Below, piece by piece: positions 48,221-60,100 of a DNA stretch of 64,000 nucleotides. The stretch is from Chloranthus sessilifolius (Eukaryota > Streptophyta > Magnoliopsida > Chloranthales > Chloranthaceae). Where the stretch lies: contig CM037587.1 of the NCBI GenBank assembly GCA_021018995.1, forward strand, positions 5,396,866 through 5,460,865, written 5' to 3'. The translations under genes were made by a program, and so were the position numbers. The notes below the pieces were generated by a model, which was not told the DNA's origin, ran no database searches, and saw only the letters and a list, made by a program, of their open reading frames with translations. Position 1 is the stretch's first letter. The number at the start of each line of letters is the position of its first letter.

Positions 48221-48233
48221 GCTCTGATACCAA
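48221..48233 (-). other. Primer-binding site, tRNA-Met type (Gypsy)
   Basis: The minus strand reads TTGGTATCAGAGC one base from the LTR end. Confidence 0.9.
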
Positions 48234-48608
48234 CTGTGACAGCCCGAATTTTTGTGTCCGAAAATCCGTGCCATCAGGATTATACTCTGGATGATCCCCA
48301 GGACAAATAACAAAGTGTTTGCTCGTATAGCGGAAACCAAGCGATAATCGTAAGACATTTAAGAAACAATAATAAAACGAAACATGTTTCTAAATATATC
48401 AAAAGAATATATATTTCCAAAAAGGAACCAAGAAGAACCAATGGTGATGGACATCCATCACCCAAAAAGTGGTTCCTAATAATGGTTCCAATAGAATGTA
48501 TAGTAACACTATAAAAGAAAGAAAGTATCTACAGAAGTGGCCACCAGGCACACAACAATCCAAAGTTTATACAAAAATCCCTCAAAACAGTGGGCCAGTA
48601 TACCTAGA

Positions 48609-48721
48609 CTAAGGATAGAAATTGTCCGCCTGGACGTCCGTCTCCTCGTCCTCTACCTCAGCCTCTAGATCCGGCTGATAGTCAGGATCACTCTCCGTCC
48701 CAGGTGCTCTAGCCTCAGAAC
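48609..48721 (-). CDS. Small acidic ORF inside the 5' LTR, exon-like
   Basis: Counterpart of 38649-38761, with the same acceptor-like TTTTAG-type context (here ATATTTTAG) and the same acidic tail (EDEETDVQADNFYP). Confidence 0.35.
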
Positions 48722-49513
48722 CTAAAATATTAATTAAAACAGGGTGAGCTACATCTAAGCTCAATAGAAGAATTCTAACTAAAATGAATTTAATATGCAA
48801 GTCATGATATCTCATAAACAGGAAATCAAATCAGAACGTGTAAACAGGACAAGTCAAATCAAATACTGAGCTTTTAAACAAGAAACAAATGTTATGCAAG
48901 TATATGATCAGAGACTTAAATTTTATGTGTTTTCTAACTTAAGAAACTCCCGTGAATATATAACATGGAGTAAACAGGAATTTACCGATAGGAAACCCCA
49001 ACCAATCGTCGTTCACATGAATAATTTTAGATTTGCAACAATGCCTCATCTATAGAGTGCAATTGTGCCGAGGGAATACAAGCAGATGCACTAATGTGCC
49101 AGGCTCCGATATACCGCCGGGTCGGTGGGGATCATCTGGTTAAATCATCAAATCACATACTCATATAGACTTCTCAGATCAGATAACAGAAATCAGGAGC
49201 AGGTTTCAGAAACAAATCAGAAAACAGAAATCAGATATATCAGGAAGTTATGATATGCTAACATGCTTGTGAAAACAGAATCAGGGTGCTGATACGAGAT
49301 AAACATGAAATCATATTAAAAAACAGTTTAGGTTGGTTTTCCCCTACCTTAGGTCAGACTTCTTTCTAAGCAAATCTAAAGCCTTTCAGAAAGTCATGGT
49401 CTGATCCTAGACCCTAAACATAGTATTCTAAGTATCAGGAATGTCAGAACATGAACTGGCACAATGTCCAGTGATGTTTTATTCACAAAACTAAAACATG
49501 CAGAAAACAGGGG

Positions 49514-50135
49514 TGATTGATCAATCACCACTCTTATTGATCGATCAATCCCTCATGTTGATCGATCAATGCAACCCATTGATCGATCCATTCCCTCTTC
49601 TCTTTAACAAGCAACAGAGTAAATTGATCAATCAATAGCCCCTATTGATCGATCACATCTCATCATTGATCGATCAATACCTCTATTGATTGATCAATAG
49701 CTCCTTTCTTCTTCACAATCCACACAGGAAAATTGATCGATCACTAGCTCAGTTGATCGATCAATGCCTTCATTGATCGATCAATAGTCTAAAATCTCAA
49801 ATTTCTCACCTTCTGTTCACATTTAAAATTTATACAGATTGATCGATAAATGCCTTTATTGATCGATCAATACACACTAGTGATCGATCAATGACTTTGT
49901 TGATCGATCACTACCCGTCATTGATCGATCACCCTCTCTGTGATCGATCGATACTCAGGATTGATCGATCAATCCACTAATTGATTGATCAACACCCTTC
50001 GAGCATTAAACTTTTAAGAATTTCAGGGCTTCTGTTCCCTTCTTTCTCGTATACAGATTGATCGATCAATGGCTTTCATTGATCGATCACCCAAGTATTG
50101 ATCGATCAATCTTATCATTGATCGATCAATAATGA
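49514..50135. repeat. TTGATCGATCAA palindrome array, 5' LTR copy
   Basis: About 23 motif copies. Compared with the 3' LTR the array has gained and lost individual copies (for example an extra ATTGATTGATCAAT near 49.68 kb), while the motif itself is well kept. Confidence 0.93.
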
Positions 50136-50883
50136 CAGAAACTTTGTCATTAATGGAGGTCATCTATCTTCCTTATTTTTGATTCATTCTCATTAATGGT
50201 TTCTTGTAACCATTAATACACACACACACACACACATATATAAGGGCTCTCATTTGCCCATATTTAAAAGCACAAACACACCTTTAGTCAGGCCCTTTCG
50301 GGGTTTCGGTAAATCGATCCGAGAGAGGATTTCGGATCTGGAACTCGAGCTGTGTCGCCGGTGCGACTCCGATATGTAAGTATCGACTCCGATTCAGCAC
50401 GCAAAGGCTTCACACGCACTTAGACTATGCTTGAGTTCCTCCTATTGCATTCCACATACCCTAACTACGATTTACGCAAGATCTCAGTACCTCTAACCCC
50501 ACTTCCTCACAAGACATGCTCAAACCCAATCCTAGCTACAGACTTCCTTGCTCAAGAACTAAAGGAAGAAGAAGAGAAAACACCTCTCCAGGTCTCTCCC
50601 TTCCTTATAAGCTACCTAGACTGAAATATCTTTGATATTTCAGTTTAGACCCTAATTGTATTCCGGTGTTAAGTGTGCACACGGTCGCTACAGCGTAACG
50701 TGCTACATTGACACCTTACACAACTCAGACTTAAGCGAAAATACACGTGTGAACTCATCTAACTATGGTGCAACTTTATATCAACTAATATTAATTATGA
50801 ATTTTTAAATCGGTCTCGATTTCTATGCCAGGCACGTAGATCGAAATAGTTAGTTTATTGTTCAGAATTTTCGGGTCGTTACA

Positions 50884-51927
50884 CATATACATTCATGACA
50901 TCCATAAAACTGAAAAGATATATTTATGATATGACACATGAAAGCAAAGAATTTTTATGATTACGATAGAATTCCTATAGACTTATACTAGAGAAATTAA
51001 TATGAATAAAAATGACAAGAAAAGTTGTGCAATCATGCATTAATGATAAGACTGAAGAGATATGAGGTCTTTACTTTTATGCTTACTACTTAACTGAAAA
51101 GAAGTTATGCGAAAGCTAACGTAGATTCTAATTGAAGGATAAGAGAAGATTAAGATCATGATTAAAAAAGAGATAATTATATTCATTATGCATGCCAATT
51201 TATGGGAATTAAATGCACAATTAAAATGACCACACAAGAAACTAGGGTAGAGACCCAAGCCACAATATTTATTTAGATTTAATCCTATGTTTCAGTTTCA
51301 TTATGTTACTTTACTCATTATTTATGTTACATGTTCTATCTCTTTTATTGATTAATTTTATGAGTTGGTTTGAGTTATGAATAATTTTTATTAGCTTCAT
51401 CTTGTTTGGTCCATACCGATTTACTTGGTAAATTGACCCATTATTTGGGATTTCACGGAATAGTTATACATGGAGTTGATGATATAGACGTGCCATTGAT
51501 TGATGGAAATTCATATTTGAGTGAAGAATGATTTGAAGTTTAGTTGATTAGATTTCTCCTTATGCACTAGAAATGATTTTAAGCCTTTCACTTCAGATTC
51601 TCTATTTTAGTTGTGGACAAGTTTATATTAATGGTTGAACTATGGCTTGATATTAATTTTAATTTCAGTCATTAAGTGGTTAAACATATGGTAATTCAGG
51701 AAATTAATGTTACCTTCGTATATAGTTAAGTAATTACTTATGTCTTTATGAGTAGTTAAATTGTTGGAAGAAAATTTGTCTGTGCTCTTTTAATAGTTAT
51801 TTTTTCGTTGCATTTATATGAAGATCTTTATGAATTAATTGACATAATTATGATGATGGATATGTAATGTAGTGTGATGTCTCCAAGTGAGCGCATTGAT
51901 CTGTTCTGTGAATTTGAGGACGTTAAA
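50884..51927 (+). repeat. 3' LTR of the old Gypsy, second part
   Basis: The continuation after the insertion. 51.48-51.93 kb aligns with 35.28-35.71 kb (shared TTGATTGATGGAAATTCAT, GGTTAAACATATGGTAATTC, GACATAATTATGAT). Confidence 0.8.
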
Positions 51928-52790
51928 GTAAATTTCAAAATAAAATATTAATCTGCCTATAAATAAAAGAAAATTTATTTGTGAGAGAAGGCTGACTAGA
52001 GATAAAATATTTATCTGGTTCAAACATCGTGGGGGAATGTTATATATATTAGTGTAGTAATATATATTTTATTATTTTAAAATTAAGTTTATAATTATCA
52101 TTATATAATGCTAATAATTTGATAGAAAACTTGTAAAAATCATTTCTCTCCGAAGAAGTGTCTTTTAAGATTTTGGTACATCTCTTCACTGTAAATTTGA
52201 AAAGACACAAATGAAACCAATTTATCTTTATCGTTATTTGAAAAGACACAAATCTGAAATCTCTTCACCAACATCTGAAAATGATTCAAAATCTTCTTTA
52301 TTAATAGAGATAAGATCTCCGTTAGAAAGACACAAGACACAAAAGAAATAATATATCTTTCTCATTCTCTCTTATATTCTTATTTTCTTTATTTAAGATT
52401 TTTTTAATGTATCAGAAAATCTATGCAGTAGGTTCTTTTTTTAGAAAGTGCAATCTAATAAAGAATATACGGTTCTTGGCAAGAACCCAATTACATCTTT
52501 CATTTATCTGACGGAGTGGGGGCGTCTATTATTTTTTAAGACAACGTAGTAAACTTCGTACCTCAGAGCCATTTTCAATACCTATCAACAGTGGAAGCAA
52601 CGAACAAAGTGTGGAAGCTCTGAGCTTACAACAACAAAAGATGAAATCCCGAATTAGTACCATTATAGGGTTCTAAGTCGATAAAAACAATAAAAAAATA
52701 TATGACAAGAAGATGAAATGGTAATCAACTCGAGAAAGATAAAGATATATTTGGAGATGAGTGGGGGAGGGATATAGATTTGGTAGGAAT
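51928..52790. other. No gene recognised
   Basis: AT-rich sequence after the end of the old Gypsy LTR. The phrase AAAGACACAAAT recurs near 52.20 and 52.24 kb. No supported ORF. Confidence 0.4.
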
Positions 52791-52799
52791 TCCTCAAAG

Positions 52800-52886
52800 G
52801 ATGGCAATCAAGCAGAGATGGTTCGATAGGTATCATGTTTCTACTTTTTAAATTAGATTCAGATTTAGGTTTTGAAGTTTTTATGC
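52800..52886. repeat. Second copy of the 20.6-kb repeat, cut by a CACTA-like end
   Basis: GGCAATCAAGCAGAGATGG and GTTCGATAGGTATCA match 20.60 kb. The match stops at GTTTTTATGC, where a CACTATAAAAAAGG sequence begins. Confidence 0.65.
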
Positions 52887-52889
52887 CAC

Positions 52890-53160
52890 TATAAAAAAGG
52901 GGACCTAAATTCCCCAGCCGTCGGCGATAATTTCGTCGGCAAATGTTTATACCGCGGCTGAAACCGTCGGCATAGGGGTAGGGGGTCAACGCCGGCGGCG
53001 TAGGTTTTCCCCCTCTTTTTTCTTTTTTTTTTTATATTTCCCCACCTATGCCGACAGCTGCAGCCATCGGTATAGAAATTTTCATATTTTTTTTTTTATA
53101 TTTCCCCACCTACACCGATGACTGCAGTTGTCGGCGTAAGTGTTTTTTGTTATTAAAAAA
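52890..53160. repeat. CACTA-like terminus with GCCGTCGGCGTA subterminal repeats
   Basis: Starts CACTATAAAAAAGGGGACC and then has several copies of variants of CCGTCGGCATAGG and CTATGCCGACAGCTGCAG. A similar phrase (CCGTCGGCGTAAG) recurs near 55.90 kb, which might mark the other end, but no matching terminal repeat is seen there. Confidence 0.45.
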
Positions 53161-53629
53161 TAAAATAATAATAATAATAAATTTTATTTTGTTTTGCTAA
53201 TAACAACTCTCCAAATTAAATGTAGACTGCTTGGCCATACAATTTTCAACCATCCGTTCTGGACTAATCAGCACCAACCATGGCTACTACCCTAACACTG
53301 GTTATTTAAAATGAAATATTTGATTCTCTGTTGGAACATGAGAAACTGCATAAACTAATCAAATGTAAGAAAGAGAATTTAGCCCACTACAACCATATGT
53401 ACAACACCTAAGTCAACATGATCACTGCAAAATATTCGTAGGATGGATAATACCGTTATCTATTGAAAAAAAAAGTAAAAAAAGGAAGAGAGGACGATGG
53501 TAAAAGGTTATTGTTAAATTTAATTTTGATGCAAAGTTGCGAACACTTATTGAACACTAGCCATAGGTATTTGTGCAATGCTAAGTCTTTTAAAAATTGA
53601 CCCATTAGAACTAGAGTTTTTAATATGTA

Positions 53630-53679
53630 TTGCAACCTCAACGTTGCAAATTCGAGCCAAGCTTACCTATAAAAAAAAT
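53630..53679 (+). mobile_element. SINE-like tail, second copy
   Basis: AACGTTGCAAATTCGAGCCA and AGCTTACCTAT then an A run resemble the insert at 9987-10033. The target duplication is not clear. Confidence 0.4.
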
Positions 53680-53699
53680 AATCATAATTATTATTATTA

Positions 53700-55980
53700 T
53701 CTTAATTTAAAACACAATAAAATCCAGCAGTGTGGCACTAAATAGTTTCTATTTTGACCGTATGTATCCTATATGGATATAGGAATAAATCAGGGGCTAG
53801 AAGAAAGAGGTCAAGTTAAGTCCAGAAGAAATCAAACATGCAGAATCCAGCTGCCCCTCCTTTCTAACTTTTTCTCCAAGTTGACACCTATCTAGATCCT
53901 AAAATAGACGAGAACTACATCAGAAGAAATCACCTTTCACATAGCATCCAAAGATGATAGGCTGTAAAATTCATTAACAATACATAAAATCACCTCCCAA
54001 TCTGTTCGTTTGTGTACTCTTCGAATGGGTTAAAATTGGTGTTGTGTGAGAAGCACCATGAGGCAGCTTCTTAACACACCACCATTTTCAGAGTGAAATG
54101 TGCTTTTCACCAAAAAAACTTCCTGCAAAGTGCTTTTTGAAGAAAGATTGCCAAACAGGCCTAAACATCATTGCATCAGAAAGAACCATGGCTTCATATA
54201 TAGATAAATAATGTAGCACTTAGATGGTACTGAAAAAATAATAAAAAACAAAAAACAAAGTGTCCTAAATTTAGCAGTTCAATCCCAGCCAACCACATCC
54301 CTAACTAAATATCTAATGCAAATCTATCAGAGAAAAAGGAAACCTTTAAGCACTTGGGCCTTGTTTCGAAGATCAGTAGACACAAATAGAGCACGACCAG
54401 ATCTAAGAGCATTCCCAAGTATTCCCTCCTCTTCGTTCTAATCAAGATTGATAGACGACCCCAAATCGGTAATCCGAACAAACCATTTTTGAGATCAAAT
54501 GAGCATTTCGACCAGATGTCATGCCGCAAAACTTCTTCCACCTGTCACTACACACCATCTCTCTTCCTCCATTTTTCCCTAAATGACCCTTCAGCAAAAA
54601 CCAGGCAGACATCTTAATACGACCTCGGTCTTACAATGCTGGTTGGAATACACAGATCAAAGTAGCTAACCATACAATTATAATATGGTTACGACTGCTT
54701 TGGAGGCTACAAGTGCCTGAATTGCTAAAATAGATCTGGGCAACTGCATGGTAGCCATTCGTTTTCTGACCCTTATTGCCTCTAAATAGCAGGTAGAGAG
54801 AGTTTATGTTCTTTTGGTGATGAATCAGATCTAAATGATGAACCCATGCACCATACGCCAACACGTGGGGCCAAAATGGTGCCATGTGTACAAATTGATG
54901 AGCTGATCACCACCGTAATTTCATGGATCTGCAGAACAAAATCAGAAAGGAAAACATAAATACATGTAATTTCAAAGATCTGCAGAATTAAAATTTGAGA
55001 AAAGCAACCTTACAGTGAAAAATATCAGTTACAAGTCAAATAAAGGAAACCTACAACACTAATTTCATAAAACTAGAGAAAAATTGAGGGAAGCACACAT
55101 GGCTATAGTCAACATGTGAGCCGCAAGCTTTGTGGAACCAAAATTATAAGAACAAAACATTAAAAAAAAAAAATGCAAAATTATTTGAAAAAAACTCTAC
55201 AATTCCAAGTTTTACAGGGCAAAAAAATCAAATGACTAATAAAAAAATACGTAATTTCAGATTGTTCATAAAAAAAAATAAAGCAAAAGGTGCTCTTTTT
55301 TTTCTATTAAGAAGAGAGCTCCATTACGTAGGAACCCTAAATTCTTGATTACATCAAATAAACATCACGATAAACAGGAAAAGAAATAAAGAAAAAGGAG
55401 CTATTTGATATATATAAAAAATATATATATATATATATTACTAGGCAAATTTATTAAATGAAAAATAAATAAATAATAACCAGAAACACTTGAGCCTTGC
55501 TATCATTAAGGAAACAGCAAGATTATAAAAAGTTAAAATAAAATATAAAATTTAAATTTAAAAAAAAAAACCACAAAAACCCACAAAAATTACAAATTAA
55601 AAAAAATATAAAAAATGCAAGGAATCAGTAAAGCAAGTCACATGAAAGATGTTCTCACCAGACTAAAATCAGAACACTAAAATCCAAATCCACCCAAATT
55701 TAAGGAAAAGGAAACAATTTGATATATAAACAAACAAAACTAAAATAATTAATCAATGTGCTCTCCTTTCACCTATTTAAAAATACCAGCTAACAATGGC
55801 AAGTTCCTGATCTTGCTTCACCTTTCAGGATCCAATTGATTCATAGGTTTGGAACCTGGAATTAGGATTAGATACTCCGACGGCTTTGTATAACATCCGT
55901 CGGCGTAAGACTCCCCAATAACCAGCTGAGCTCCCACCACATCCACCTATAAGGCTCACTTACTTCTTTTCTAAGGGCTT
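53700..55980. other. No gene recognised
   Basis: AT-rich intergenic sequence. Possible hAT-type tips (GCCAAACAGGCCT near 54.15 kb, GGGCCTTGTTTCGAAG near 54.36 kb), poly-A and TA runs at 55.16-55.62 kb. No ORF I would support. Confidence 0.4.
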
Positions 55981-55984
55981 TGAG

Positions 55985-56372
55985 TCCCGGTAGGGTTCAC
56001 TACACTACAAAAATAAGGTGTTTCAACGACACTTGTTGTTAAGGCAATTTTTAATAACGACAAGATTAATTGTAACAATTTTTAGTTAAAAAAATTGTCG
56101 CCAATAATCTTATTTTTTGTAGTGCTAGTCAGATTAGGTCCTTTGAGGACCATTAAGGTTGCCATGACCTTATAGGTTTTACCAAGGCCTCTTGGCGGCT
56201 CACTAAGGCTTGAAAGGGTCCACTAAAGCTAATAAGTTCACTAGGGCCCTGATAGGGCATGCTAAGACCATGTTATTCCATTTAGACCCGTTAGGGTTCA
56301 CTAAGATCCGATGGATCAACTAACACCCGAGTGGGTTCACTAACGCCTGGTCGGGTCCATCGAGATCCGCTT
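55985..56372. repeat. Degenerate minisatellite, GGGTTCACTAAGGCCCG-like unit
   Basis: Roughly 25-base units such as GGGTTCACTAAGATCCGATG, GGGTCCACTAAAGC and GGGTTCACTAACGCCTGG recur with poor conservation. A CACTA MITE (56003-56124) has inserted into the array near its left end. Confidence 0.6.
56003..56124. mobile_element. CACTA-type MITE, copy 2
   Basis: 122 bp with tips CACTACAAAAATAAG and, in reverse complement, CACTACAAAAAATAAGAT. The 3-bp target duplication CTA is on both sides. Its sequence is close to the copy at 36.33 kb (AAGGTGTTTCAACGACACTT). Confidence 0.93.
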
Positions 56373-56542
56373 TTAGTTTATTATTTAATTCCAAAGTACA
56401 CTAGTGCCATATATTACACACCTAATTGAAATATTCAATGTGCACCATAATGTGCGCCGTTACTATGAACCCCTTTTGGTTCACTAGTGTACACTAATAT
56501 TTGCTTGTACCAAGTGGCCCTAACTTGCATCTAATTTCTTTT

Positions 56543-56594
<52 letters not shown>

Positions 56595-56597
<3 letters not shown>

Positions 56598-56978
56598 GCC
56601 GTTTTCTTAGGATGTGGTCTTAGGGTTGAAACCTATAACGTGACCAATTGGGCGCTATGTGGCACCCATCCTGAGGATTGGGTGCCACAGCAAGTCGCCC
56701 AAGGTCTATCTTATACCATTTAGAAATAATATTTATAAAATGATGTCTTTCTATTGTTCAATAATAGGTCAAAGTTGGAAAAAACTCAATGCACCATGTT
56801 TGTTAGACGAACCATGTTATTTGACCTATAATTTGAAGGGCAAAAAAATTATGAATTTTTTGTCTTTTGCTAAAACCCTTGAGGGGACAGGTAAACCCTA
56901 GGGGAACGGGTGTCATTTTGGGATTTGAGTGCCTCGTGACAGCCCAAATGAACCACGTCGTATGGTTGAACCCTGCCA

Positions 56979-56982
<4 letters not shown>
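56595..56982. mobile_element. MITE inserted in a TA microsatellite (2)
   Basis: (TA)n tracts border both ends (56545-56594; 56983-57012, the latter running into (GT)16 to 57043). Imperfect arms: GGGTTGAAACCTATAACGTG and CAATTGGGCG on the left pair with AGCCCAAATGAACCACG and GGTTGAACCC on the right. Confidence 0.65.
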
Positions 56983-57044
<62 letters not shown>

Positions 57045-57103
57045 CTAGGGCACTCACAATCATGGTATCAAATATCAGCTGATACCGATATGTATCGGCG
57101 CCA

Positions 57104-60100
57104 CACTACCAAAAAAAAAGACTATTAGCGGCAGCCAAAAACTGCCGCTTTTGGGTTAAGTTGGGTCAGGTCGGGTCAAGTGTCGGGTCAAGCTTCTACT
57201 TGGATACATTGGGTTAAGTTAGGTCAGGTCGGGTCAAGTGCCTACAAAGTTGAGAAAATGTAATTTGTTTTTAATCTCATAATTGACAGCCCAAGCCTCA
57301 ACCAAAGAATCACTCTTATAAAAGGCTCAAACCATTTGATTATACTTAATGTGATCGAGTATAAAAAATCTGAACAATTGTCCACATTGACAAGTTTGTT
57401 ATGTAAAGTAAATTATTTTAAATTCTTTTATAAAAAACATATACACTACAAAAAATAAGACTATTAGTGGCAATTTTTTTTTATTAAAACTGCCGCTATT
57501 AGTCCTGTCGCTACAAAAAATGCCGCTATTATTTTTGTAATGGCAGTTTTTTGTAGCGACAGGACTAATAGCGGCAGTTTTTTATTAAAAAAAACTGTCG
57601 CTAATAGTCTTATTTTTTGTAGTGATATATCTTGCCTTCATCAGAATCCCAGAAATTGATAAGAGTTTACCATTGATCCAACAATACATTTATAGGGTGA
57701 TGCTCGTACAGATCTTCATTGGGTGGGCAATTGACATACCACTTTTTCTTTAGCTCGCACTTGTAATCCCTCTATTTTGGCAAGTGAGAACAATATATAG
57801 TATTTTATCTCATCGCCAATAACAATTTTCACCTAAACCAAAGTTCAAGTAGAAAACATAATTGAAAAACTTGAAGCATGCATATTTACGTGATATTATG
57901 GCAAGGGCATTTCTGTGTATGTCCAGATAATGAAATCAACGGTGTTTAGGAAAAGAAATGAAGAATTCTAAAAAGAGAATCCATATGACTTCCAAAAGAG
58001 AGAGAAATCACCTTAGAAAAAATAAAGTTCTATTGTGAGACTTTTACAGTCTACAAACAAGTAACTCTATACAAATGGTAAAACTGCCCATGTGCTGTAA
58101 CACCAATCTGGACTGTACAGTCAATGGGCAACCTTGTTCATAGTTCATCATACCCCACAAATTCAAAGACTAGATGTTCTTAACCATCAGATCAATCCAT
58201 CCACTTTTGAGTTATCGATAAAATTACAGTGGTCCACAAAATAAAAATAAAATAATACCATAGTTAGGTTGACTCTAACTGTGATCGGGCTATGACAACT
58301 TCACAAAGCAGCCATCGCCATCTCATTGATTGGACTGTCCAAGTAGATGGGCATATGCATGTGATAGATGCTAGCTTAAGTCTACTCCATTCAAACTCTA
58401 TGTTTGAAAAAGACCCATATAGGATTAGAACCCCTCACTATTTTATGGGAAATATAATGGCATAAAAGAATGCTTATAAAAAATAGTCAATCACCAAAGC
58501 CTTTGAAAAGAAAAAGCCAAAGTCTAAAACACAATCATTTTTTCATCTCAAAGAAGGAACAGGCGAACAAATCCCTCTTCTACAAAAAATTTCACAAAGA
58601 AAATAAATGGATGATAACAAGCACTGGCGGATCAAATTCTGCTCCTAAACCTACTGGTGCATGTTAGAATTTATATTATAGTATGAAAAATGTAATTTTG
58701 ATAACACTAGCAACAGACTAAACAGGTTGTAAAGATGCACGATTGGCGCATATTAGAGAATCAATAAAAAAATATTTTTTTTTAAACCTCGTCGACAATT
58801 TAATATCTTGGAGAAATTAGAGAAAGAGGCGATCTCCACTTACCAGAGATAGAACCAACCGATAAAAGCTCAGGAACTGCCATTAGAACTCCGAATCACA
58901 CTGTAAATCTACTAGAATATGCAGATCCTAAGAAAGTAAATCCAAAGGAAACAGTACATCGAATAAAAACAACAACCAAAAAACTCAAACCTCACCAGAT
59001 TCAAGATAGACGGCTCTGATCTACCCAGTTAGAAATTATTTTTCCCAAGAATAAACTCAAATCGGCGGTTGAACCTGTATGGAAGAAAAGAAAGTGATTC
59101 AAAACGATACAATCTGAGATTTTCGAGACATTCATAGTAAATCTAGGTAAAAAACTGAAATATATATGAAGGAAACTACATTGTAGTAAATAATGTGAAA
59201 ATCAAATGCAGGAACCATCCTGTGGAGAAAAAAGTAGCGACTTTAAACCCTAACCTCTCTAACATATAAAAAATAAATTAAAGTTGAAATATTAAGTAAA
59301 ATACTTTTGATGAACACACAAAAGACCTCAAACCCTAGTTTATTTGAAGAAGCAAAAGTCTCAATATTATTATTATTTTTTTTTACAAGTTTCTTCACAA
59401 TAACAGTTAATTCTAAAACTCAAAAATATTATCTAACAACAAATGTAAAAACAGAGCAATACCTACAAAAATCAGAACTCATAGATCTGGATCTCTCAAA
59501 CAAAACAGCGGTGTGAAGCTCTGAATCCGCCATTAAAGTTCGAAACAGAGTTTCATTCCGCATGGCACACAACGATTTCGACTTGCAAAAATTAGGGTCA
59601 CAGATTCGCTTCGATTGAAGATCCCAATACGGCGGGTGGAGATTTCGAAGCCGAAATCGAATCGAAGAGGTTAGGGTTTTCTTATTGGAATTAGGGAAAA
59701 AAAAATTAAATCGAAGAGGTTAGGCTGAAATCGAATCGAAACAATGAGTTAGGGTTTGGGGAAGAGGGAGATGACCTCAATCTGATTAGAGAGTTAGGTT
59801 TAATCTCTTGAGATAATCTGAATCTTATCAGTTGAGAAAATGATCTGATTAAAAGTTAGGGTTTGCAAATGGAGCTTGAGGAGAAGGAGAGCGATATCGT
59901 CGGTGAGAGCTGTTCTAAATGAAGAGGAGAGGGATAACAATAAATGAAGATAGCTGAAAAGCAAACGAGTCTTTTATCTATATATTATTATTATTATTTT
60001 TTGTTTTTTTGTTTTTTTTTTTTTGTTTTTTTTTAGAATTTATCTTATTAAACGACTGCTTTATTGTTATTCGTTTATTAAAGCTTTCGGGAGTGGTTTA

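Larger units (their letters stand above)
38226..50883 (-). mobile_element. 12.66-kb Gypsy chromovirus (Tekay/Del-like) with an extra ORF
   Basis: Element order on the minus strand: 5' LTR 48235-50883, primer site 48221-48233, gag about 46.8-48.1 kb with a CCHC knuckle (CFRCGKMGHLVRNC), protease-RT about 45.1-46.7 kb ([18 protein letters not shown]), RNase H about 44.8-45.1 kb, integrase about 43.7-44.8 kb, a chromodomain end about 43.2-43.5 kb (VKWRNHFDSEATWE), a palindrome-motif array, an extra ORF, polypurine tract, and 3' LTR 38226-40897. Target duplications CATGT and CATAT flank it (4 of 5). By eye about 21 differences in 540 aligned LTR bases (3.9%). At 1.3e-8 substitutions per site per year this is about 1.5 million years, and several times older at slower woody-plant rates. 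It looks almost complete, but pol and gag have a few breaks. Confidence 0.95.
48235..50883 (-). repeat. 5' LTR of the 12.66-kb Gypsy
   Basis: 2,649 bp. On the minus strand it starts TGTAACGACCCGAAAATT and ends GGGCTGTCACA. It contains about 23 copies of the TTGATCGATCAA motif (49.51-50.14 kb), a TATA-like CTTATATATG near 50.24 kb beside a (CA)n run longer than in the other LTR, and a small acidic ORF near 48.61-48.72 kb. Confidence 0.95.
35018..51927 (+). mobile_element. Old broken Gypsy element (host of the 12.66-kb insertion)
   Basis: Parts on the plus strand: 5' LTR remnant ending 35711, primer-like site TTGGAATCAGAGC (35713-35725), integrase about 35.94-36.6 kb (VVDRLTKSTHFIP), the chromodomain end about 36.65-37.1 kb, a purine tract, and the 3' LTR from 37147. 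The 3' LTR is split at 38225/50884 by the younger Gypsy, then runs to about 51927. The 35.28-35.71 kb and 51.48-51.93 kb stretches are clearly homologous LTR ends. The gag-protease-RT part is missing, so it is broken. A CACTA MITE has inserted into its integrase region. It is older than the Gypsy inside it. Confidence 0.85.

Noticed and set aside
52890-55915. A 3-kb CACTA element from the CACTATAAAAAAGG end to the GCCGTCGGCGTA text near 55.9 kb
   Set aside because: There is no inverted CACTA terminus and no 3-bp duplication at the right side.
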